DNA of 64,000 nucleotides from contig NZ_MCGV01000001.1 of NCBI RefSeq assembly GCF_001705235.1, forward strand, positions 3,600,181-3,664,180. Reading direction: 5' to 3'. Source of the stretch: Clostridium pasteurianum (lineage in GTDB: Bacteria > Bacillota > Clostridia > Clostridiales > Clostridiaceae). Below, in pieces: positions 53,454 to 62,241 of this stretch. Below the pieces are notes generated by a model, which made no database searches, was not told the origin of the DNA, and was given only the letters and a program-made list of their open reading frames with translations. The position numbers and the translations under genes are program-made. Positions within the stretch are counted from its first letter, which is position 1. Each line of letters starts with the position of its first letter.

Positions 53454-56192
53454 ATGAAGCATAAAAAAGAAAGCGATAAGAAACTTTTTTCTTTTTTAAT
53501 GGTAATGTTTATGATAGTTTCATCTATTGGTACTGTACAGGTAAAAGCAGAAAAAAGTAAGACAAGCCATGTGAAGAAAATTTCAGATTATAACAAAAAT
53601 TTGTCAAATTACAAAGCAAGACCCACAAATAACAACAGTCAAAAGCAAGATATGGATGATAGCACCAAGGATTCAGATAATGATGGATTACCTGATGCAC
53701 TTGAAAAAGTTTATGGAACGAATCCAGAGAAGGCTGATACTGATGGTGATGGTTTAAGCGACTATATGGAAATTAAACTCAACCTTAACCCACTAAAAAA
53801 AGACACCGACGGAAATGGTATAAATGATGGAGATGAGGATACTGACGGTGATGGATTGAGTAATCTAGAGGAAATAAAGCTAGGCACAGATTGCACTAAG
53901 AAAGATACTGATGGGGACGGCCTTTCAGATGGAGATGAAGTTAAGAAATATCATACTTCTCCGTTACTTAGTGATACTGATGGAGATGGCATTTCAGATG
54001 GAGATGAAGTACGTTTAGGCTTGAATCCACTAAAAGCATGTTCTGACGGTGTTACTAAAGATAGTGAAAGAAAAATTCAGCAAAATTTAAGTAGTAAAAG
54101 AATTGCAGATACATTAAAAGACAGCAGTAATTTATTTGTACCAGCCTTATCAGGCGCTTTGGCTAAGGTAATTGATAAGGAAGTATTCTTGGACGAGTAT
54201 CATAATGATGTTCTCAGCAAAAATTGTGCTGTTATTGGCAAACCGCTTCAAGTAGAAACTTCATTAAATAAAGATAGTCAATTAAAGCTAAGTTTTTCTT
54301 ACAGTAATTTTTTAGCTAATCATGACATATCAGAAGTAAATAAACTCACTATCTGCCAGTATACAGACAATAGGTTTGTCCCTTTAACTACAGAGAGAGA
54401 TGATAAAAATAAATCTTTATATGCAAGTATTTCTGGTGAAGGTATCTATTTTGTACTTAACACAGAAGAATTTTTAAATAATTTGGGAGTAGATCCACTA
54501 AATAAGGTAAAAAACTGTGCAAAACCTAAGTCTACTGCACGAAGTATAAAAGCTGATACGGCTATAAATCCAAATGATAATACAAGTAATGCATCAGCAA
54601 GTGATGGCAACTGGGTTTTATTAAGTGATTATCAGTATGTTAAGCTTAAAGGTCCAGTTTCTCAAAGCAGCGGTACAGATTCAGATGGAGATGGAGTTAG
54701 TGATTATGATGAACTTGGAACACCGATTCAGGAGGATTTAACCCCATCTATTAATCAACTTTTGCAGGCATATGGAATTCCTAAGGACTATTATTCGGGG
54801 AAGACAAGCATTACAGTATATCATTATAAATCAAATCCTGTTTTACCAGATACCGATTATGACGGAAAAAATGATAATGTTGATTCAAAGCCTTTAGATA
54901 ATACTTCTTCAGGGGTGTTACATACTGATTATTCCAATTCTAAGGTGTCATATACAATGGATTATAGAGATTTCTTTCAAAGTAATAGTTCTTACTCAAA
55001 GGATATAGGAACAATATCATCATTGTATTCTTCTGTTGTATATGATGGAGGTAAATATTCAGGTATGGACATAAAAGCATACATGGAGGACAATGGTATT
55101 TGTGATGTACGTGATTATGATTTAGCTAAAATGTATAATGATGCAGATGTGTCTGAAGCATATATTGGACATAGAAAAGTTTCATATAAGGGTCAAACAA
55201 AAGAGATTATTGCTGTAATTGTAAGAGGTACAAATGGAACAATTCAGGAGTGGTCAAGCAATTTTGATATAGGAACTACTGATAATTATTATAAATATCC
55301 TGATTGGATAGTAGAAAATAACCACAAGGGCTTTGATGTAGCTGCAACTAGGATACTTAGATGCTTAGATCAATATGAAAAAATTGGATATACGGATAAA
55401 TCAGTATCTACGGCATATTGGGTAATGGGACATTCGAGGGGTGCTGCAATAGCCGATATTATTGGGGCGAGATTGGTGGATGAGTCTAAAAATGTGTATG
55501 CATATACTTTTGCAGCTCCTAATACTACAACCGCTTCTAATGCTGGCAGCTATAAAGGAATATATAATATTTTAAATACAGATGATCTTGTGCCATATCT
55601 GCCAATGGCTGCCTGGAAGTTTACCCATTATGGAAAATCAGTTTCTACTAGTATAGCCGATAATTATAAAAAAGAATGGGAAGATTTAACCGGCTGTAAA
55701 AATAAGTTTGGGGTAGTAGATTATACTAATGATACAATTGGTATGAGTGATACTATTAAAAAATTGTCTGATATTATGGGAAACAGAAATCAAGCTTATG
55801 AGTATACCTGTTCCTGTCATGGAGATGGCTCTTCAAATAATATTACCGTGAGAAATTATGGAACTTCTAAAGACAGCAGAGAAAAGGCTATAGCTAAAAT
55901 ACCGGACAATGCGCTGCCGTATTGTGCTATTACTAGGTATGATGGTTTCCTGTTTGCGGGATGGGATTTTACAGTTTGTCAGCAGCCAGAATATTTTATG
56001 CAGGTGTTAGCAGCATTTATGGGAAATAAAATAAATGCTGTAAGATTTGCAGTTGAACTTAATACAGCTAAAAGATATCAAAGTGCTAAAATAGCTATTA
56101 TTAGGTCAGGAATATTTGGCATAGAAAATCCGCATTATACGGAATCATATTATTTGCTGTCTACTCATACTTATGCCAGTGCTTTTAATTAG
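53454..56192 (+). CDS. Secreted calcium-repeat protein with class 3 lipase domain
   Basis: 912 residues. A signal peptide (about 1-34, ending VKA) is followed by a Lys/Asn-rich region. Then come about six thrombospondin type 3-like calcium repeats (DSDNDGLPD, DTDGDGLSD, DTDGDGISDGDE) up to residue 200, a beta-rich middle, and one more repeat near 410. The C-terminal half has a lipase class 3 fold with the nucleophile elbow GHSRG (Ser661) and LNTDDLVPYLP after it. It probably hydrolyses lipid or polymer outside the cell and needs calcium for folding. ATG 53454 follows AGAGGGCGA and gives a normal signal peptide. A small membrane protein gene follows after 12 bases. Confidence 0.8.
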   Translation: MKHKKESDKKLFSFLMVMFMIVSSIGTVQVKAEKSKTSHVKKISDYNKNLSNYKARPTNNNSQKQDMDDSTKDSDNDGLPDALEKVYGTNPEKADTDGDGLSDYMEIKLNLNPLKKDTDGNGINDGDEDTDGDGLSNLEEIKLGTDCTKKDTDGDGLSDGDEVKKYHTSPLLSDTDGDGISDGDEVRLGLNPLKACSDGVTKDSERKIQQNLSSKRIADTLKDSSNLFVPALSGALAKVIDKEVFLDEYHNDVLSKNCAVIGKPLQVETSLNKDSQLKLSFSYSNFLANHDISEVNKLTICQYTDNRFVPLTTERDDKNKSLYASISGEGIYFVLNTEEFLNNLGVDPLNKVKNCAKPKSTARSIKADTAINPNDNTSNASASDGNWVLLSDYQYVKLKGPVSQSSGTDSDGDGVSDYDELGTPIQEDLTPSINQLLQAYGIPKDYYSGKTSITVYHYKSNPVLPDTDYDGKNDNVDSKPLDNTSSGVLHTDYSNSKVSYTMDYRDFFQSNSSYSKDIGTISSLYSSVVYDGGKYSGMDIKAYMEDNGICDVRDYDLAKMYNDADVSEAYIGHRKVSYKGQTKEIIAVIVRGTNGTIQEWSSNFDIGTTDNYYKYPDWIVENNHKGFDVAATRILRCLDQYEKIGYTDKSVSTAYWVMGHSRGAAIADIIGARLVDESKNVYAYTFAAPNTTTASNAGSYKGIYNILNTDDLVPYLPMAAWKFTHYGKSVSTSIADNYKKEWEDLTGCKNKFGVVDYTNDTIGMSDTIKKLSDIMGNRNQAYEYTCSCHGDGSSNNITVRNYGTSKDSREKAIAKIPDNALPYCAITRYDGFLFAGWDFTVCQQPEYFMQVLAAFMGNKINAVRFAVELNTAKRYQSAKIAIIRSGIFGIENPHYTESYYLLSTHTYASAFN

Positions 56193-56204
56193 GAGGTAGT
56201 TACC

Positions 56205-56417
56205 GTGAAAAAATATATGATATTTTATGTGATTGATACAATATGGATAATTCTTTTCTTGGTACTAGCTATTATGGAGAATTCATCGACAAAAACAGGG
56301 TTGCCTGCAATTGGAAGTCTTGGAAGGTTTGCTTTGTTTTCATTATTATGTATTGTGGGAATTATAATTCTTGTTATAGTGGTCATAATACAGATAATAT
56401 CTATGAAAAAGAAATAA
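56205..56417 (+). CDS. Small two-helix membrane protein
   Basis: 70 residues with two hydrophobic helices (about 5-24 and 42-66) and a Lys-rich C-terminal end. GTG start with AGGAGGT before it, 12 bases after the secreted lipase gene, so the two are cotranscribed. I do not recognise a family. It may assist export or protect the membrane from the lipase; this is inferred only from position. Confidence 0.65.
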   Translation: MKKYMIFYVIDTIWIILFLVLAIMENSSTKTGLPAIGSLGRFALFSLLCIVGIIILVIVVIIQIISMKKK

Positions 56418-56425
56418 TTTAGATA

Positions 56426-56465
56426 AAAGCAGCGGTAGATTTATATGAGTTCCGCTGCTTTTACA
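56426..56465. terminator. Bidirectional terminator
   Basis: AAAGCAGCGG pairs perfectly with CCGCTGCTTT around a 16-base loop, between convergent genes. Confidence 0.85.
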
Positions 56466-56489
56466 CCCTTAGAATTTAGGTTTTGGTGC

Positions 56490-57755
56490 TTAGTCCTTTA
56501 ACTCCATAATTTCGCCTTCATTCCAGGTAGGAAGACCATTTCCATTTGGATTTCCTGTCTTAATAAAGTTAGCCCAGTAGAGATTTGTTTTATAAGCTAG
56601 TTCATAATCTGTTTTATCTTTTTTTCTCCAGTTTCTATCTAATGTATAAAATGAATACCATAAATCGCAGCAGTGAAAAGCTCCTTCGCCTGTATCATCT
56701 AAAGGTACTCTTGAAAACAGGTAAGGATATACAGGACTCTCAACATATTTTGCAAAATCAGTGCAACCTTTATAAATAGGAGATTCCTCTATTGAACCTT
56801 TGACAAACATATCATTTTTAGTGCAGCCTACTAAGTAAGGAATTTGTTTGATTCCATTTTTAATTATATTTTCGTAGGTATCTTTTAACAAGTAGCCATC
56901 AATTACAGGACAAAATAGCAATAGTAGTTTATCCATTTTCACATTAACCTTTTCAGCTTTTAATAATAATTCCATTGCATCCATAGACATTAATTCTTCA
57001 CGGCTTTGTATTCCCATTTGTGTTAAAACATCTTTATGTATTTCCTTCAGTTCTTCTAATCTAATATTCCTATTAAATCCATTATTATATCCTCCACCAC
57101 TTTGCATAATAGCTTTTTTAATGCAGTTTTGAAGCAGTGGACTGCTTACCAAGGTTTGTACACTCATGGCTCCTGCGGATTGTCCCATTAGGGTTATGTC
57201 GTCAGGGTTTCCACCAAAAGATTTTATATGTTTATGAATCCAGTCAATAGCGCAAAGTTGATCAAAAATTCCGTAATTTCCACTTAGACCGTTTTCATCA
57301 CTAATTAGGTCACTGCATAGGAATCCAAGAATTCCCACACGATAATTTATTGATACTAAAATTATCCCCTTATCAGCAAAATGCTGCCCATCAACTTCCA
57401 TCTTAGAGTTACAGCCAGTTTTAAAATATCCTCCGTGAATCCATATGGCAACTGGTAGATTTTCAGCATTATCCGGTTTCCATATATTTAAGCATAAGCA
57501 ATCCTCATTATTTGTAGTCAAATATTTTTTGTCACTCCAGAATTCATGAGCGTAGAAACTGGTATTAACTTGGGGTGGCTGAGGACATGTGTATCCAAAT
57601 TTTGTGGCATTATAAATTTCATCAGTTGAAAGAACCATCTTAGGTTTTTCAAATCTTTTGGCTTTAGCATAACGTATTCCTTTAAACAATTGATATCCAT
57701 CGCACTGAATACCTTTTACTTTACAATAGCTTGTATCGTTGATTATAGTTTTCAT
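56490..57755 (-). CDS. Type B carboxylesterase
   Basis: 421 residues of the carboxylesterase/cholinesterase family. The oxyanion-hole motif is IHGGYF (106-111) and the nucleophile elbow GQSAGA places Ser193. The EDCLCLNIW block (84-92) is the family signature. A His in FHCCDLWYSF is the probable third triad residue. It is somewhat shorter than the 480-500 of most Bacillus pNB-type esterases. There is no signal peptide, so it is cytoplasmic. ATG 57755 follows GAAAGGATG. The substrate is unknown; simple esters are likely. Confidence 0.83.
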   Translation of the reverse strand: MKTIINDTSYCKVKGIQCDGYQLFKGIRYAKAKRFEKPKMVLSTDEIYNATKFGYTCPQPPQVNTSFYAHEFWSDKKYLTTNNEDCLCLNIWKPDNAENLPVAIWIHGGYFKTGCNSKMEVDGQHFADKGIILVSINYRVGILGFLCSDLISDENGLSGNYGIFDQLCAIDWIHKHIKSFGGNPDDITLMGQSAGAMSVQTLVSSPLLQNCIKKAIMQSGGGYNNGFNRNIRLEELKEIHKDVLTQMGIQSREELMSMDAMELLLKAEKVNVKMDKLLLLFCPVIDGYLLKDTYENIIKNGIKQIPYLVGCTKNDMFVKGSIEESPIYKGCTDFAKYVESPVYPYLFSRVPLDDTGEGAFHCCDLWYSFYTLDRNWRKKDKTDYELAYKTNLYWANFIKTGNPNGNGLPTWNEGEIMELKD

Positions 57756-58094
57756 TAACAACATCCTTTCTATTATTCGTATATGGTTTTGCAATTAGAC
57801 TCGTACAACCTAATTTTAGGATGAAAATAAATATAATGCAAATTATTAGTTATAATGGAAACAACATAATGGCTTATTAAAAAATGATACATTTTAAGTA
57901 AGCATTTCTAACTAAGTAATAATGTTTCCATACAAGGAATTACTTACAGTTGCAGAAATTTCAGAATGTAACGATACTTAAATGAAGCCCTCATATGAGT
58001 TTATATTATTAATCAGATATATTGCTCGCACGAGGGCTAAAGGAATTTTGCGCAAAATTCACAATCACATGAAAATGGAGGATTTTAGTTAAAG
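57756..58094. other. Divergent region with hairpins upstream of the chemoreceptor
   Basis: Two inverted repeats are seen. TGGAAACA/TGTTTCCA at 57855-57930 encloses a smaller GCTTA/TAAGC pair. AGCCCTC/GAGGGCT at 57986-58038 lies about 55 bases before the chemoreceptor start. The second may be a leader hairpin. I compared the region by eye with the c-di-GMP-I riboswitch pattern and do not see its conserved bases. Confidence 0.35.
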
Positions 58095-60092
58095 ATGTGG
58101 CAAAAGAGGATAAGTTTTAATAGTATTCGTAGTAAATTAATTATTAGTTTGATTTCAATTTGTGTAATCCCCTTGCTTATAGTTGGAATTCTTCTATATA
58201 ATCAATCAAAAGTAATTCTTAACAAAAAATTAAGTCTTACAAGTGAGCAAACACTTTCGCAGGTAAACGATGGAATAACAGATTATGTGGATAAATTCAG
58301 AAATATTGTTATACTTATGTCAAGTAATTATGATTTTGTAAACGTTGATACGAACAATAATTTTAATTATGTTCCTGATTTACTGAAGTGTGCACAAGAA
58401 AGTGATGAAGATATACTTTCTGTTTATTATGGAACAGTTTCTGGTAAATTTGCAGTTTATCCTAATTTAAAGTTACCTGATGGATTTGATGCAACGAAAA
58501 GACCTTGGTATAAACAAGCTTTAGCAAATAGGGGTAAAACTATAATAACTTCTTCATATAAAGATGCTTTAACAGGTAAGGATATTGTTACAGTTGCTTG
58601 TACAGTAGAAAATAACGGACAAGTAGTTGGCGTTGTGGGAATGAATTGTACATTATCTACACTTGCTAATAAAATAGCTGACAAGAAAATAGGTAATTCA
58701 GGATATGTGTTTATTGCAGATGCTTCAGGGAAGTTTTTAGCTCATCCTGATAAAAAAGTAATTAATACATATGGTGCTGCAAAGTTATCCTTTTGGAATA
58801 AGGCAAAGTTAGGTGGAAGTGGATTTATTGAATATACTTATAATGGAGTACAAAAGTTTGGAGCATATGAAACTAATAAATTAACAGGTTGGAGGTTAAT
58901 AGCTACACTGCCAGAAAGTGAATTGAAAAATGATACAGGTAGCATATTAATGACAACATTATTAATCATATTAGCAGCAGCATTTGTTGCGACAATTGTT
59001 TCATTTTTAATGAGTAAGGGAATGGCTCGTAATATTAAAAAGCTGCAAAAAGCATTTCGTAAAGCCTCCAGCGGAGATTTATCTGATACTGTAGAAATTG
59101 AGTCAAAAGATGAATTTGGTGAACTTGGAGAAAACTATAATTTTATGATGAAAAATATAGGTCAGTTATTGGAAAGTGCAAAGCATACATCTAATACAGT
59201 ACTTGATACTTCATCAAATCTTTCAAGTATGGCTGAGGAAACAAATGCTTCAATGTCACAGGTTGCAGTAGCTGTTACTGAAATATCACAAGGTGCTAAT
59301 AATCTGGCTGATAATGCACAAGAAACTTCAGAGGGTATAGGTAAGTTATCACAAAAGTTAGATAATATTGAAAAGGTTACCCATGATATGAATAATGTAT
59401 CTCAGGATACTAAAGAGCTTAGTAAACAGGGAATAGATACTGTAAACATATTAATAAACAAAAATAGCGAGACAATGGAGGCTTCTGCTAAAGTTGCGGA
59501 TATAGTATTTGATATGGATAATAGTGTAAAAGAGATTAGTATAATTTCAGATGCTATAAATGAAATAACAGAGCAAACAAATCTACTTTCGTTAAATGCT
59601 TCTATTGAGGCTGCACGTGCTGGGGAAGCTGGAAAGGGCTTTGCAGTAGTTGCTGATGAAATTAGAAAACTTGCAGAAGAATCAAAGGGCTCTACAGAAA
59701 AAATTAAAGTCATAATAGAAAATATTCAATTAAAAGCCGGCACAGCAGTTCAAGCTATGGAAGATAACGAGAAAATTAGTACACAGCAGAACCAAGCTGT
59801 AGAAAAAACTGAGAAGATATTTACGGACATATTACTTTCTGTAACAACTTTAAATGAGAAGGTTGAAGAAGTTAAAAAATCAATAGAAAGCATGCAGGTT
59901 CAAAAGAGGATATTTGTTGATCAGGTAGAGAGTAATTCATCTATTTCAGAGGAGACAGCTTCTTCAACAGAAGAGGTTTCAGCTTCAACACAAGAAGTTA
60001 CAGCTACGATGGATCAGTTTACTGAGCATACATCTGAGTTACAGGAATTAGCTAAAAAGTTGCAGCAAGAGATAAATAAATTTAAGATATAG
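58095..60092 (+). CDS. Methyl-accepting chemotaxis protein with Cache sensor
   Basis: 665 residues. Membrane helices at about 14-36 and 280-302 flank an extracellular dCache sensor, whose RPWYKQAL and [12 protein letters not shown] motifs (about 135-165) are typical for binding amino or organic acids. A HAMP domain follows (about 305-357), then the methyl-accepting signalling domain with the hairpin tip [19 protein letters not shown] (about 494-512). It should signal through CheA/CheW to the flagellar motor. The ligand is unknown. GGAGG lies 13 bases before the ATG, a long spacing. The gene stands alone. Confidence 0.9.
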   Translation: MWQKRISFNSIRSKLIISLISICVIPLLIVGILLYNQSKVILNKKLSLTSEQTLSQVNDGITDYVDKFRNIVILMSSNYDFVNVDTNNNFNYVPDLLKCAQESDEDILSVYYGTVSGKFAVYPNLKLPDGFDATKRPWYKQALANRGKTIITSSYKDALTGKDIVTVACTVENNGQVVGVVGMNCTLSTLANKIADKKIGNSGYVFIADASGKFLAHPDKKVINTYGAAKLSFWNKAKLGGSGFIEYTYNGVQKFGAYETNKLTGWRLIATLPESELKNDTGSILMTTLLIILAAAFVATIVSFLMSKGMARNIKKLQKAFRKASSGDLSDTVEIESKDEFGELGENYNFMMKNIGQLLESAKHTSNTVLDTSSNLSSMAEETNASMSQVAVAVTEISQGANNLADNAQETSEGIGKLSQKLDNIEKVTHDMNNVSQDTKELSKQGIDTVNILINKNSETMEASAKVADIVFDMDNSVKEISIISDAINEITEQTNLLSLNASIEAARAGEAGKGFAVVADEIRKLAEESKGSTEKIKVIIENIQLKAGTAVQAMEDNEKISTQQNQAVEKTEKIFTDILLSVTTLNEKVEEVKKSIESMQVQKRIFVDQVESNSSISEETASSTEEVSASTQEVTATMDQFTEHTSELQELAKKLQQEINKFKI

Positions 60093-60216
60093 ATATAGAG
60101 GGCATTTAGCCCTTTATATTTTTTTGCTAATTGTAGATATGCTGTATAATAAAAAATATATTTGTAAGTTAATATGTTTTTTATTATTTGAAGTGTAAAT
60201 ACAAGGAAGTGGGAAA

Positions 60217-60936
60217 ATGAAAGGAAATATACATAAAATCAAGATAGGTAATTTTAATTGTGAAATATACCTTCCAGAAGGGTATGATTCTTCAAATGAA
60301 AAATATTCTGTAGTATATATAAATGGTGAGGGTAATATAAGTGAAATTATGGGTAAAATTGAGCCGTATTTTCACTCTGAATGTAAGACATTTATAACTA
60401 TCGGAATTGAAGCACAAAATTGGAACTCGAATTACACACCTTGGCCGGCACCTGCTTTGACAAAGAAAACAGAAGAATTTAAAGGAGAGGCCAATATATA
60501 TTTACATAAGCTTATTTACGAAATAAAACCTTTTATAGACGAAAACTATAGAACCAAGTCGGAACCATATAATACTGCACTAATAGGATATTCTTTGGCA
60601 GGACTTGCTGCACTATATGCACTTTATAAAACTTCAATCTTTGGCAGGATTGGCAGTATTTCAACTTCGATGTGGTACGATGGATGGATAGAGTTCATGG
60701 AAGAGAATAGTCCTTTAAACAAGAATGCAAAAGTATATATTTCCCTTGGTAAGGCAGAGGAAAAAAGCCGCAATCAGCGTATGGCTAAAGTTGGAGACTG
60801 CACAAGAAAAGCTTTTAATATTCTCAGGGATGAACTTCAAGCCCAAGAAAATTTGATTTTACAGTGGAATAATGGGGGACATTTTACTGAAATACCCAAA
60901 AGGTTTCAAAGTGCTTTAATATGGTTAATGAAGTAA
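60217..60936 (+). CDS. Alpha/beta-hydrolase esterase (BesA/esterase D-like)
   Basis: 239 residues. The fold resembles the putative-esterase family that includes siderophore esterases. A strand with YSVVYINGEG opens the fold, followed by NWNSNYTPWPAP (about 68-79). The nucleophile elbow GYSLAG places Ser126, and a C-terminal His is in NGGHF. The length is typical. GGAAGTGGG precedes the ATG. The substrate could be an ester of a siderophore or a small surface ester; there is no siderophore gene nearby. Confidence 0.78.
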   Translation: MKGNIHKIKIGNFNCEIYLPEGYDSSNEKYSVVYINGEGNISEIMGKIEPYFHSECKTFITIGIEAQNWNSNYTPWPAPALTKKTEEFKGEANIYLHKLIYEIKPFIDENYRTKSEPYNTALIGYSLAGLAALYALYKTSIFGRIGSISTSMWYDGWIEFMEENSPLNKNAKVYISLGKAEEKSRNQRMAKVGDCTRKAFNILRDELQAQENLILQWNNGGHFTEIPKRFQSALIWLMK

Positions 60937-61118
60937 ATATATTATAATTTAACATAGGCAAATTATACAGTTTATATAATTTTTATAAAATGTTAATTTA
61001 TTCTTCATGAAAAATTCGACAAATTATCTTATTATATACTAAATGACTATATTCATCATACGACATATAAAAAAAGCACTCTATTTTTTAACTATTTTAA
61101 TAAAAGGAGGTGTGTCCT

Positions 61119-61865
61119 ATGGATGTAGATGGTGTTATGAATACTTATAATATGATGTCATTATGGAATAATTTAAATCAACCTGGAGCCTCAAGTTCAA
61201 GTGTTCCTTTAGTAAGTGATCTTAATTCGTCTGTACAGGAAGACTATATGAAAGACAATTGTATGGGTGAGAATACGACTTCTGAGCTTCAAGATATTTA
61301 TAATCAAGTTGAGCCTAACTATGATACTGGACTCACATATGACAGTTCCGGAAATCTTACCATTCCCACTAATATACCTACTCCAAGTAGTGGATTATCT
61401 ACGGAAAATCCTAACATAATTTCTCTTCTTCAAGGTGGTGAGTCATCTTCAGATTTATCGAGTATGAATATTTTAAATAATTATGATGCTTTGGAAAGCG
61501 GTATTTATCAATCAAGTTACTCAAAGGTATATGGCAATAGTGATTCTTCAAATAGCAGCCCTATAACAAGTGGTACGAATCAGCAAAATGGTGGCGATTT
61601 AGGTATTACTGTTAATAGTTCTGGAGATATAACCGTTCCAACTATTCCAAACGGTGAATTATCTACGGAAAATCCCGACATAATTTCTTTCCTTCAAGGT
61701 GGTGAGTCATCTCCTGATTTAGTGAGTATGAATCTTTTGAATAATTATGATGCTTTGGAAAGCGGTATTTACCAGTCAAGCTACTTAAAGTTATATGGTA
61801 ATAGTGATTCTTCAACAAGTTATGCAAATCAGCAGAATGGAAGTAACTTAGACACCACTGTTTAA
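61119..61865 (+). CDS. Ser/Asn-rich protein with two internal repeats, unknown function
   Basis: About 248 residues without a signal peptide or membrane helix. Two repeats of about 75-80 residues (roughly 80-165 and 170-240) share SSGxxTxPT, LSTENPxIIS, LQGGESS and NNYDALESGIYQSSY. The N-terminal 75 residues are unique. Composition is Ser, Asn, Gly and Asp rich. The strong site AAGGAGGTG lies before ATG 61119. I do not recognise a family; a structural or secreted-without-signal protein is possible. It is followed directly by a palindromic element. Confidence 0.6.
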   Translation: MDVDGVMNTYNMMSLWNNLNQPGASSSSVPLVSDLNSSVQEDYMKDNCMGENTTSELQDIYNQVEPNYDTGLTYDSSGNLTIPTNIPTPSSGLSTENPNIISLLQGGESSSDLSSMNILNNYDALESGIYQSSYSKVYGNSDSSNSSPITSGTNQQNGGDLGITVNSSGDITVPTIPNGELSTENPDIISFLQGGESSPDLVSMNLLNNYDALESGIYQSSYLKLYGNSDSSTSYANQQNGSNLDTTV

Positions 61866-61877
61866 ATAAAGATCAAT

Positions 61878-61985
61878 AAGACTTTGCTTTAAATTGTAAA
61901 AAGGTTAAGAAATTTTAATCCATCTGAGGCGAGAGGGAAGTATTAAAATTTCTTAGCCTTTTTATATAATCTAAAATTTAGTTTC
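61878..61985 (+). repeat. 3'-end palindromic element, divergent copy 3
   Basis: AAGACTTTGCT at the left matches copy 1 at 16743. A 21-bp stem (AAGAAATTTTAAT and complement, with one G-U pair) encloses the core CCATCTGAGGCGAGAGGGAA, which differs from the other copies. It begins 13 bases after the stop of the repeat-protein gene. Confidence 0.55.
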
Positions 61986-62053
61986 ATACAATCTTTAATT
62001 TCAGATTTTCAGGAGAGTAACGGAAGAAAATCTACCTTGTTTTTACCATTAAA

Positions 62054-62241
62054 GTGAAGTAACAGTGTTGAAGGAACTATTTAAAAAAATTCTAATAAAT
62101 CTTGGAGAAAAAATCATAAAATACTTAGAGTTTGGAATTTGTTTGAACGGTAGTGAGTTATTCAAAACTCTTAGGATTTTATGATTTTTTTCCTTAGATT
62201 TATAGAATTTTTTTAATGTTCCTTCGGCACTGTTACTTCAC
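62054..62241 (-). repeat. 3'-end palindromic element, copy 4
   Basis: The ends GTGAAGTAACAGTGTTGAAG and the inverted copy at 62218-62241 pair with only G-U differences. The inner sequence TTCTAATAAATCTTG is shared with copy 2, and the minus-strand core reads AATAACTCACT then TTCAAACAAATT. The stop codon of the glucosyltransferase gene (62233-62235) lies inside it. Confidence 0.8.

Noticed and set aside
57855-57930. Possible c-di-GMP riboswitch upstream of the chemotaxis receptor
   Set aside because: The conserved bases of the c-di-GMP-I aptamer are not visible; only generic inverted repeats remain.
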